Shown here: in pieces, positions 22,295-31,210 of the stretch
Layout: the number at the start of each line of letters is the position of its first letter
How positions within the stretch are numbered: the stretch's first letter is position 1
Origin: Guadua angustifolia
Taxonomy: Eukaryota; Streptophyta; Magnoliopsida; Poales; Poaceae
Direction of reading: 5' to 3'
NCBI GenBank assembly: GCA_036346375.1
Contig: CM070501.1
Coordinates: 51,129,326 to 51,193,325 of the forward strand
Length of the DNA stretch: 64,000 nt
Position numbers and translations under genes: made by a program
The notes under the pieces: model-generated
Databases searched by the model: none
What the model saw: only the letters and a program-made list of their open reading frames with translations
Told to the model about the DNA's origin: nothing

Positions 22295-22515
22295 TGTGAG
22301 AATAAGCAAAGTGCAAGATGTGAGGGAATTCCACACTCTCTGCGAGTGGTATCCATTGTATTATATATTGCCGTATTGGCTACAGGAGAGACAACTAATT
22401 CCAGCGATTACTAAGGAAGAGAGAGAGACAGTTACAAGGAAACGTGAGATCCTGAAGAATAGTTCTCAGCTACGGACTAGAAGAGGAAGTAGTCAATTGA
22501 ATATCTCAACGTACA
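22295..22515 (-). repeat. 5' LTR of the copia element
   Basis: On the plus strand it starts TGTGAGAATAAGC and ends CTCAACGTACA, giving canonical TG...CA ends. Confidence 0.9.
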
Positions 22516-22693
22516 ATAGAGAAGTTGATTCTTCAAAAGCTGGAATCCAAAAGCACATATGAAGTGGATTATAGATTTTAGTGTATATGGGTGGGCTGGA
22601 TTGTGAGAATCGATTTCTAGAATCGTACTGTTTATTTTTTATTCTGCTTTTGAGATCAGAATACAGAATCAAAAGCAACAACAAGCATGCCCC

Positions 22694-23762
22694 GAATGAA
22701 TACAACAACAAATCGATGAGGACCCAGCCCATGAATACATGACATGTATGTCACAGCATTGGGTTGGGCGTGCATGTATCAACGCCAGGCAACAGGGATG
22801 AATGCAGTTCGAGGGACTCGATCGGGAAACAGTGGAGTGCGCGGTCGGAGAGCCGGAAAGGGAGGCGTCCGTTACTCCCATGCATCCCACGACCACGACA
22901 TTGACCCGGCCTCACCTGGCTAGCTCACTGCATGCATCCATCGTGCATGCATGTATCGCGCGCATCGTCTACTTGATGAAGCCGAGCGATTGACGACTCC
23001 TCTGAACCCCAATCCTACGGTATCCGATCGAGATGCCCTGAAGACTAGCTCCGAAGTCCGAATATTCGAGCTGCGTGACAAGAAATCAAAGGATCCTTGG
23101 CTACTTCGACGGCCGGCCGGCCGGCGCTAGATCCATGGTGGCGGCTGCAGCGAGGGCGCGCGCGCGGCCATCGTCGCCGTCTCCTTCCCGGTACGTACGC
23201 ACGCACACGTTCATGCAATATTTCCCATCTGAAATACGTATATGTACTTGCATATGATGCATGCTCTCTGCCACTCTGCCCGTAGAAGCTGGAGCAAGAT
23301 CGAGCTGCCGGCCCCAACGTAACATGAGTACGTCCAGCATCCCAAGAAATCATGCACAAACCAGCACGTCTTTTCTGCTGCTTAATTCTCTCCCTACCAC
23401 CGGGCCGGCTATGGATTGATCGTATAGCCTTTTCACGTCTCTACTATTAATTTGCTTTCGGCGTTCTTTGGGTCTCGAGAGACTTCTTTCTGGAAAATAA
23501 ACGAGTTTAATTGTCTGTCAACAGTAATATATACCCAGTTATCGGATTTGCAGCAACTGCCGTCAAATCCTAATACCGATCGTGTGAACCAGATCGGGGT
23601 TCGAACTCGATCTGATTCGCTACTAGGTGACGAACCCAAAATAGATAAGAGAAGGGAGAGGCACATGGCAGAAGTGAAGGATTCCGGCACCTCTCTTGAT
23701 GTCGTCGTCTCCATTGCAGCCGTCGTCACTGTCTCCTTTGCAGTGACGAGGTGGAGTAGTAG
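22694..23762. other. Intergenic; no gene recognised
   Basis: Two frames are open at about 23,045-23,360 because of GC-rich DNA, but no family is recognised. Around 23,110-23,135, GGCCGGCCGGCCGG is a short palindromic run. The sequence from about 23,430 to 23,760 adjoins the broken eL30 fragment and has no eL30 similarity. Confidence 0.45.
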
Positions 23763-23984
23763 GAGAGAATGGTCTTGTAGCCGAGCGTATACTTGTCGCT
23801 CTTCATCACCAGCTGCAGCTTGTTGTTGATGTTCTCCGTGGTTTTCTTCTGCATTCCGCATCGATCGAAACCCATTAGAAAACCACAAAAGAAACTGAAA
23901 ACAAGATCTACTCGAAAATGAGATGAACACGGGAGGAGCAGGGGATCGATTTAGGGTTCTTACCGCCTTCTTGGTGGGAGCCAT
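23763..23984 (-). pseudogene. Ribosomal protein eL30 gene, 5' fragment
   Basis: Exon 1 starts at the ATG at 23,984 and encodes MAPTKKA, ending in a GTAAGA donor. Exon 2 starts at 23,848 after a CAG acceptor and encodes KKTTENINNKLQLVMKSDKY then TLGYKTIL, matching the start of the 60S subunit protein eL30 (about 112 residues in plants). Similarity stops abruptly after TIL near 23,765. The following codons do not encode the conserved remainder, which I could not find elsewhere in the window. The 5' UTR region is retained. It is either a transposon-captured piece or a truncated duplicate. It cannot make a complete eL30. Confidence 0.85.
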
Positions 23985-24065
23985 CGGATCGAGCAACTGC
24001 GGGAGGTGATGAGCAAGGGAGGCGAGCGAGTGGCTTTGGGGGCGGTGGCATAAATGGACGGCTCG

Positions 24066-24100
24066 CTAGGGTTTAGCGTGAGAGGGAGTATATATGTGCA
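24066..24100 (-). promoter_or_regulatory. Telo-box and TATA-like promoter of the eL30 fragment
   Basis: On the minus strand, CATATATACTCC (TATA-like, near 24,090) precedes AAACCCTAGC (near 24,067-24,076). Telo-box-like AAACCCTA just after the transcription start is typical of plant ribosomal protein genes. The fragment therefore seems to have kept its native promoter. Confidence 0.6.
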
Positions 24101-24211
24101 CCGGTGCAAACTCTGAGCAAAAGGGTATTGCGATGAGCTGTTTAGGCTGGCCATGACCAGCCCATTGTATCATCTCCTCTCTTTTTATTTATTTTATGGG
24201 ATTTGATAAAC

Positions 24212-24495
24212 ATCAACCGGATGTTTTTTTGGTTGAAATCACCCAAATCTAGAACCATTGGATCATTGTTGAGATTCGGGAGTATCGATTACATCCGATC
24301 CTATGATTTGATCCAACGGTCCGGTGAATTTGGATCCGATCCTATGATTTGATCCAACGGCCCGGTGAATTTGCATGTTCGGGAGTATCGATTACATCCG
24401 ATCGTATGATTTGATCCAACGGCCTGGTGAATTTGGATCCGAAATCCAATGGTTCTAGATTTGGGTGATTTCAACCAAAAAAACATCCGGATGAT
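24212..24495. mobile_element. Foldback MITE with 52-bp arms and inner direct repeats
   Basis: The arms are 24,212-24,263 and 24,444-24,495, inverted copies with about one mismatch, beginning ATCA(A/T)CCGGATG then GGTTGAAATCACCC. The interior carries three direct repeats of a unit of about 40 bp containing GATTTGATCCAACGG(T/C)C. A target duplication is not clear, so the superfamily is uncertain; long arms suggest a Mutator-like or foldback MITE. Confidence 0.85.
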
Positions 24496-25109
24496 ACCTA
24501 TACACTCCCTTATTTTATATTATTGATAAAGGCTCTTCTGTAACCACATATTCCTACAATGTCTGGAGGTATACCTACATCCGATTTACGAACCCTATCT
24601 CCGATTCATGACGTACGATTCATGAACCCCATCTCTGATTCATGAACCAGAGAGGTATATCTATTAATGAACCCTATTTCTACGGAGTGATGAACTGCGA
24701 ATCAGGTAACTATGATATATACTGCTTCCGTTTTGATAGCATCTAGGCCCCCTAATTATTTCATTTCGTGTTAATGGGATAGTTTTAGTGTTGATGATTA
24801 AGTCAATAATCTCTAAGCTATGAAGAATATTGGTTGGAATATCAAAAGGTCTACTGAAATGACAAGGTTAAAATTTCCTGTTATTAGTTTTTGGCTTAGG
24901 AGATGATTCAAGCCAAATAGTTAGGGTTATTTTAGTTTGACCGTACTATAAAGGGGGATTGTGCACAAGTTAGTTAATTAATTCACAAGGCTAAGGCAAA
25001 TTAGATTGCTTGGAGTTAAAATTGCTTAGTCATTCTGTCCTTGAATCAAAAAAAAACCTCTCCCTTCTCCATATCTAAGTGTTTCCCCGGACTAAACTTC
25101 ATTGTTTGT

Positions 25110-25640
25110 TTCTTAAGTCCGGCGCAACCTTAGCCAAAACCCTCTTACGCCGGACCATTCCTTTGCTCACTTAAGATCTTTTGTCCGGCTCCCAAAATGC
25201 TCAAATAAAACTCTAACCGAGTGCTTCGCTTTCACGTCGGACCGATTTTCGCTTTCTCAAAGTTTAGTCCGGCGCTGTTGTATTCCTTTCAGTTAATCTT
25301 CCCTTATCCCAAAAGGTCCGCAGGTATAAACTCTTTGGAAACCCTTTTACGGCGGACCAAAAATATCTTGGTAAAATTTCATACCAAGCGCACACCATTC
25401 ACGCCGGACCAAAACTTCCTAACTCATAATTTAGTCCGGCGCAAAAGTATTTCTCTCGGGTAAATTCTTGTGTTACTTCAAAAGTCCGTTGCCATAAACT
25501 TCTTTGAAATACATCTACGACGGACCAAATTATTCGGTCTGACACAAATATATCTCACATTTCTTTGACGGACCAAATCTTTCAATCATCCCATATACGA
25601 CGGGCCAAATTTTTCAGTCCGGCGTAAATAGTCAAAATTG
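25110..25640. repeat. Array of alternating GTCCGGCG / CGCCGGAC motifs
   Basis: At least a dozen exact or one-off copies of GTCCGGC or its complement occur at roughly 30-50 bp intervals, many in alternating orientation, flanked by ACCAAA or CTTTA-like sequence. They fill the U3 part of the solo LTR upstream of its TATA box, as enhancer repeats would. Confidence 0.7.
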
Positions 25641-25777
25641 GTCCGGGTTACATAGGACTAGTATCGCTAGATTATTTTGCTAAGTCCGTGGCAAACGTGT
25701 TAAGCTGAATTTTGACACTCTGATACGTTACAACGGTCACAATGGTAGGTGTAACGGCTATTTCATATCCAAATGCC

Positions 25778-25786
25778 TATATAAGC
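25778..25786 (+). promoter_or_regulatory. TATA box of the solo LTR
   Basis: CTATATAAG in the right half of the LTR, downstream of the GTCCGGC array. This would mark the U3/R boundary some 30 bp further on. Confidence 0.6.
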
Positions 25787-26412
25787 ATTTTCTGAGCCAT
25801 CTGCTATATAGTTTTTTGATCTCCTTGGCATTCTAGCATTCTAAAGCTCTCATTCCATAAAGAGACTGTGCTTCACTCTCTACTCTTAAAAACTTAACTC
25901 TTTTTGAGTTTTTGGCTCCAAGATTAAGTCTAGTAGTACTGTTGTGAGTGAACCAAAAGACAGGGTTTGTACAGAGTCTATTACTCTTGGGTCTTAGTGA
26001 TCCTAGACGGCTTGGAGACAGTGAAGGTGCGACCTGTCCTAAGGTGTTTGTGGAAGACCACCTTGTTGTGAAAAGTTTGGAACTCACCTCACCGGAGTGG
26101 TGGAAGAGTTGCTATAATGAAGACCAAGGCTACTGCGACTAGTTTTGGGGAGCTATACTTCGAGGAGAAGTGCTCCAACGTGGAGTAGGAGGCATGCTCC
26201 GAACCACGGGATAAAAATTCTTGTGTCTCTTGTGCTCATTCTCTTGTTAACTTATTTGTTTTGCTGCTATTCATTGTTTGAGCTTTACATTCTGTCTTAG
26301 TGTTTTGGTTAACTCTTCCTCAAACTAGTAAACAATTCTGTAACTAAGAAGATTAAAATTTGTAAAAGTTGCCTATTTACCCCTCTCTAGGCCAACTTGA
26401 TCCTTCACGTTC

Positions 26413-27253
26413 ATAAACACATATCATTCTAGCTTTCAATTTTTGTTTCTAAATACATATCATTTTACAATTTCGATGTGACATTTTACCATTTCTTTCT
26501 TATATACCCCTTTTAGCTATTTTCAATACAAATTATTTCTATGGACTAGAGTGTAGACACCGTCACAAGAAAAATAAGTGATCTAACGAAGAAGGGTAAT
26601 GCGGCTTTTTTTTTTATATATGCCTTGTTAGAAGTGCAATATATTACAATAACATCTGTTTAGGGATGGAAGAAGTATATAGATACACATGCAAAGTTTT
26701 TATAGGCATCAAAGTAATAGTATTTTGCAAGTCTAGAAGCAAACTTCGGGGATCGATTGGGGGATCAGACTGCATGAAATCTGTTCCTGAATGTTCCGAT
26801 TTCGCAGGGATTCGTATGATCGATGCCGGCAGTGCTTGTCATCTGTGAACCGTTCATGGCTGATCGTGCGGCCTGTACCGTTGCTTGCTACGGCCCAAAA
26901 GTCATATTTTTCTTACGTATAGATTGCGTAATTGTCTTTAATTTGCAGCATCTGTACTTTTCGTGGTTGCTTATGTTTGCTCTTCTTCTTGAATTGGTGT
27001 GTCAAGTAGTATAAAACCCAGGGGAAGAACATATATACGTAAAACTTAAAACAAGAAGAAAAAATCTACTAGCTAGGAACAGACAGGCCTACGTCTGTGT
27101 TATCCTTGTCTGCTGATTTTTTTATAAATAATGTATTTTAAAAATAATTGTATAAAATATTATTCAAAAATTACAAAAATATACCTTTATCGTCATTTTA
27201 TTTGGCGATAGAGCTTGTGTCATCATTTGGTGATATATATATAAACACACACA
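26413..27253. other. Intergenic, no gene seen
   Basis: AT-rich DNA with short open frames only and no recognisable repeat boundary. Confidence 0.45.
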
Positions 27254-27300
27254 CTAGTTCAATGCCCAAGCGTTACTACGAAAAATAAAATTAATAACGG
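27254..27300 (-). mobile_element. Possible Helitron 3' end (minus strand)
   Basis: Read on the minus strand, CGTAGTAACGCTTGGGCATTG runs to CTAG (27,257-27,254) followed by T. This resembles the common grass Helitron end containing CAACGC...GGGCAT. The hairpin is degraded, so the call is weak. The Mutator-like element begins 54 bp to the right, possibly inside the Helitron. Confidence 0.35.
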
Positions 27301-27310
27301 AACATAAAGG

Positions 27311-27640
27311 AAATTTCTTTTAAATAATACATTTTTTATTCGAAATTTCAAAAATATACCACCGAGAAAAAAAATCTCAGAAATATACACCTGTCGCCCG
27401 TTGGTCCCGTTGGTTGGGCGACAGGGGCCTAAATAGAAAAAATGTAAGGGCGACACGAGGGTGGGCGATGATGTGGGTTTGTGTCGCCCGGCGAAAGAGC
27501 GAAAGACCCCGAAATGGGACGTGTCGCCCGGCGAAAGGAGTCCGTGTCGCCCGGCGAACAGGCGACATACCCGTGCCGCCCAACCAACGGGCGACACACG
27601 GCCATTCCTGAGGGAAATCGTGGGCACTTAAGGGTTAGGG
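27311..27640. repeat. Left terminal inverted repeat of the MULE
   Basis: Outer 60 bp AT-rich, then a GC-rich zone with at least four GTGTCGCCCGGCGAA or CGGGCGACA motifs. It pairs with the right end at about 34,500-34,820 with indels in the inner part. Confidence 0.85.
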
Positions 27641-28010
27641 TTTAGGGTTTTCGCAGCCCCGCGGGAGAGGCCTGATCGAGTCCAAAAAATACGAGAAAAA
27701 TCAAGAGCGACCTACGCAACACGTGCTACTAGTTACGTATGGGCGAGATAGTCAGACGTTGCCCCGACATGAAGTTACGAAAATCGGAAAAGGCACTCGC
27801 AGCCATGAAACCACAGAAATGGTGGTCACTTAAGGGTTTTCGTCGGACCGCGGGACAAGCCGGATACGGGACGAAAAATACGGAAAAAATCAAGGGCGAC
27901 CACGCAACGCGAGCTACCACTTACGTATGGGCGAGATAGCCGACGCGTTGCCCGTGAGGAAGTTACGAAAATCGAAAAAGGCACTCGCGGCCATGAAACC
28001 ACAGAAGTTA
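27625..28010. repeat. Two tandem copies of a 202-bp unit
   Basis: CACTTAAGGG at 27,625 and 27,827 starts two similar copies that share CGCGGGA, ACTTACGTATGGGCGAGATA-type sequence, GAAGTTACGAAAATCG and GCCATGAAACCACAGAA. Copy 1 contains TTAGGGTTTAGGGTTT, about two telomere-type repeats. Confidence 0.85.
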
Positions 28011-28386
28011 TAGCGTCGGAAAATTTTGAACTTTTTTATGGAGGTTCCTGATAAAGCAGTGATATTACCATAAAAATTTCAAATTATTTGAATATGTGAG
28101 AATTTTTAAAATTCAAACAATACAACTGTCTGATAAAATATTTGGCCGACAAGTTTGAACCGAATGAAAAATGAAACAAACCACGTTAGAAAATTTGAAG
28201 GGCACATACAAGTGAAAGTTCAGATGATAAAATAAGCGAGATTAGATTATATTAGAAGGGCATTACAACGGTGGCGAAATTGCTTGATTTAACTAACTAA
28301 CGTAAAGCAATGTTCGTCATGGTAGAACAAATGATCGTTCAAACCTATCTGGATACGGCCGAATGATGTCCAACATTTTACGCATA

Positions 28387-29717
28387 TTACGTCTCCGCTT
28401 TTATTGTGCGATTCGTCCTCGGACACCGCTCGATCCCTATTATGAAAGAACTCCATGGGGATCCGCATTCTCCCAAATTGCCGCCGAATGGGTGCCCTAT
28501 TCCGTACGTCTCGGGTGTGTAAGATTTAAATTTTTGGTCTTTTTTATGTGGATTTCTGGCCTCCCATATGGGCATGTCATCCCGATTCCCGGCGTCCCCT
28601 ATGTTAATACCACGGGTTCCGGTTGGTGTCGCATAATCGTCAAGGATTTGTTGCGTCTTTGCGGATCTCGCCAATCGCTTCCCTTGTCCCTTCTTCGAGA
28701 GGAGAAACCTTCTGCACCTCTGTGTGTTGGCGTTGGCGGAGACATGCGAGACGCCGCTTCTGCTTTCGCTCGCACTCCACTATATGGTGCGAGATGTGTG
28801 TTGGGCTTATCCTTGGACAACCGAAGCGTGCCTGCGATCAATGCAAGATGCCGCTTTGGTCGTTGAAGAACACCGTAGGCGTACTCGGTCGGCTTTTACG
28901 GCGGTAGTGGCACCACGGAGATGGTTGCTCCCCGCTTATCCCATGCAGAAGCATGAGATGTGGGTGAAATGCGTCTCCGGGTCCACCCAGTTGAAGTACC
29001 AGCACCGTTCATCCTCGGCCAAGGGGCACCGGTAGAATCTCCGGTCCGCTAGATCACCGTGGCAGGTATCAACCACTGCCTCCAGGCCATGTACGCAAAC
29101 GTCGGGGCTTTCGGGTGGCCCTGGAGGAGGTTTCTCCTTTGACTTGAGCACATTCGCAAGTGTCCTTTTGAACTCGTAATGCGATGAACTGGTTTAGAAC
29201 TACTACTTTGTGAGTTTAACATGAGTATGTCGCATGAAACTCACCGATTGGTTGGCCCCTTGCCCACCGGCCCTAAGCTCTGGTCGATCTAGAAAAGGGC
29301 GATATCCTGGCGGCCTCTCCCACCGGGTGAAGTTCTCGGGCGAAGCGGGGTAGGCGTCGTGGCAGTTGTAGAGAAATTCGTAGTCACGTCGTTCTACCCG
29401 TCGATCCATTGGAAGAAGCAACACCGGTCCTTGTGCTGAGAAAAGAAAGAACGATACATGAGATGGTGGTGTTACCTCAGATTATGTGGACACCAAGAGG
29501 TTTACCTTGTAGGTGCGGCCAACAATGAGTGAGTGTGGCGGCCGTCTCTCCATGGGTAGATTGCATCATCTTCGCGGTAGGTTGCGATCGCATTTGTTGG
29601 GGCAACTCCGCAGAACTTGCGTCGACGCCATCGCATCCGGATATTCGGGCGGGATGACTTCGCTTCTTTGAAGAGGCGACGTAGAATGACATTGTGCCCT
29701 AATTTGTGTAGATTCAA
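28387..29717 (-). CDS. GRF-zinc-finger-like accessory gene in the MULE
   Basis: At least three coding pieces can be read. A first (29,717 or 29,640 to about 29,505) contains KFCGVAPTNA. A second (about 29,440-29,230) reads MDRRVERRDYEFLYNCHDAY and ends at a GTGAGT donor. A third (about 29,180-28,936) carries DVCVHGLEAVVDTCHGD, RRFYRCPL and RCWYFNWVDP. The last has the Cys spacing and aromatic WxD-like end of a GRF-type zinc finger, a nucleic-acid-binding module found in several DNA repair and RNA enzymes. Exon borders are only partly certain, and downstream frames to 28,387 may belong to it. It could be host sequence captured by the element or a standing second gene of this MULE group. Confidence 0.5.
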
Positions 29718-29868
29718 GCGGCGTTTATTCTTTGGTTTGGGTGTGTTTGGATGTCTACGCCTCGTCCTGTTTTATAGTGGTGGTGAGGGGTTACTCAACA
29801 CAATTACAGCACTTGTCCAGGCTGCACGATGTGTCACCCTTTGCCGAAAGCTGGCCCGGCACGAAACC

Positions 29869-30060
29869 GCGTGTTGTCGTCTCAGTCTGAAAAGCGGGGT
29901 GCAGCGTGTTGTCGTCTCCGGTAAAAGCGGGTGCGGCGTGTTGTCGTCTCCTACCGAAAAGCGGGTGCGGCGTGTTGTCGTCTCGATCTGGCGGGGTGCG
30001 GCGTGTTGTCGTCTCGATCGAAAAGCGAGGTGCGGCGTGTTGTTATCTCGATCGATAAAG
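29869..30060. repeat. Minisatellite, about six units of 30-37 bp
   Basis: GCGTGTTGTCGTCTC recurs at about 29,870, 29,907, 29,936, 29,970, 30,002 and (as GTTGTTATCTC) 30,036. The units are joined by GAAAAGCGGGGTGC-like linkers. It lies inside the MULE between its two gene groups. Confidence 0.85.
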
Positions 30061-30308
30061 CTACTAGGTGTGTCACAAAGCTACTAGGCGATGAAAGGAT
30101 TAACTAAGGACATAAGATTTAAATTACAACAAAGGGAATGCAATTGTTCGTGCAACATGACGTTTCAAACGAGTAACTAAGTACATAATATACTACCAAT
30201 AATAAAATCAAAAGAAACTCTTGTCGGCCTGCTTCAGGGAGGCCTCCTCCTCGAACTCTGGTCCCATGAGTACGCCAACCGACTCGGCGGCGGTGGGAAC
30301 CTCTCTGC

Positions 30309-30956
30309 CTAGCCGAGGCGTCGCGACTCGGGCTGAGTAGGCTGCGTCGGTGGTGGCGCTCCGTACAGCTGTGATGACCCAGCCTGGTTCGGGACGAGGA
30401 ACCTCGCTATCGGGTCCTCGTAGTCCGCCGGGTCTGGGTCGTCACCCTCGTCCTCGTAGTCGTCAGGAGCAGGTGGAGGTGCGCGCGCGAAAAACTGTGC
30501 CTGCGGGCCTGTAGCAAATGAAGAATTGTTTAGAGCATTGTAATACGTGATTGTAAGACGTGAACAGTGCATCTCAATACTCACCGACAGCGTGCCCTCT
30601 CGCAGCGATCAGCGACCGGTCGTACGGGAACCTGCGTCCCAGGAGCTCAACCATCCGCCGAGGGCAAGCAACCTGGCGCGAAGCCTAACAAACAAAGACA
30701 TGTCATTAATATCGGTCTTGCACTAGTCATCTGCTAGAACAAACATGTTTACAAATTTAAATCTTGATATGTTACCAGGGACCCAACTCGGATCGATCAT
30801 CCAGATCGCTGCTGCTGGTCTAGGTCGAAGGGCGGTCGACTCCACAGGTCCCTCCCTCCTCTGGGACAGCGGTGGGCGGCGGGCACGGTGACCACGGCCG
30901 GCAGCCGGGTCCAACAACTCGAAAGGCCAGTCGTCATCTCCCTGCTGGTGAGCCAT
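30309..30956 (-). CDS. Unrecognised ORF group inside the MULE
   Basis: Three nearby minus-strand coding pieces: MAHQQGDDDWPFELLDPAAG to SWVPG (30,956-about 30,772), then CPRRMVELLGRRFPYDRSLI (about 30,690-30,595), then an acidic, proline-rich piece with APDDYEDEGDDPDPADYEDP (about 30,510-30,309). Splice-like borders exist, but I could not join them all in one frame. I do not recognise the family. It lies directly downstream of the transposase in the same orientation, like the second gene of some Mutator elements. Confidence 0.4.
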
Positions 30957-31210
30957 CGCTGCAATTTACAAAAAGAAGTTAGAATTGAAACACATATGTA
31001 AACAAAAGAGTCCATAAAACTGCACAAGCATCACAACAATATGTCGAAACAAATACGCACATAAAAAACGGAGAAGCTCATTACAAAATATCCTGAAACA
31101 ATTGCAACAATTTATCGAGACACAACACTCGCAACTAGCAAATGAGTTCATACAAAGACACGTTATATCGATGAAATATAAATTTGATATATGACATATG
31201 GTAATGCTTG

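Larger units (their letters stand above)
17787..22515 (-). mobile_element. Full-length Ty1/copia retrotransposon, decayed ORF
   Basis: A 4.7-kb element read on the minus strand, bounded by 223- and 221-bp LTRs and flanked by GTAGA/ATAGA (4 of 5 bases match). Next to the 5' LTR the primer site reads TGGTATCAGAGC (22,294-22,283 complement), matching initiator Met tRNA. A purine-rich tract (GATTGAGGA) precedes the 3' LTR. The order gag, protease, integrase, reverse transcriptase, RNase H marks it as copia. The LTRs differ by about five substitutions plus one GA-repeat indel in some 220 bp, so insertion was not ancient. Stops and frame changes break the polyprotein. Confidence 0.95.
17728..22693. 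mobile_element. Tourist-like MITE split by a copia element
   Basis: The two halves are 17,728-17,786 and 22,516-22,693. The left end is GGGCCTATTTGTTTTTGC and the right end, reverse-complemented, GGGGCATGCTTGTTGTTGC. The halves join to a sequence closely like the intact copy at 44,751-44,979: the junction GTAGA|GAAG appears there uninterrupted (GGTAGAGAAGATG). Flanks TAA/GAA may be a decayed 3-bp duplication. Confidence 0.8.
24729..26412 (+). mobile_element. Solo LTR, 1.67 kb, copia (SIRE/Maximus-like)
   Basis: The LTR is 24,734-26,407, from TGATAGCATCTAGGCCC to ATCCTTCA, flanked by CGTTT and CGTTC (4 of 5 match). The TGATAGCATCTAGGCCCC start and the CTCTAGGCCAAC end resemble LTRs of large copia elements of the SIRE/Maximus group. 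No internal region or second LTR is present, so it is best read as a solo LTR left by recombination between two LTRs. The left two-thirds holds an array of GCCGGAC/GTCCGGC motifs, and a TATA box lies at 25,778. Confidence 0.78.

Noticed and set aside
22802..23359. Possible small genes on both strands near 23 kb
   Set aside because: Overlapping frames in a GC-rich, partly palindromic stretch; none shows a domain or plausible splice structure.
27637..27656. Interstitial telomere array
   Set aside because: Only about two TTTAGGG-type units; too short and inside a transposon repeat.
29869..30060. CRISPR-like array of regular repeats
   Set aside because: The spacers are themselves similar, and this is a plant nuclear minisatellite inside a MULE.
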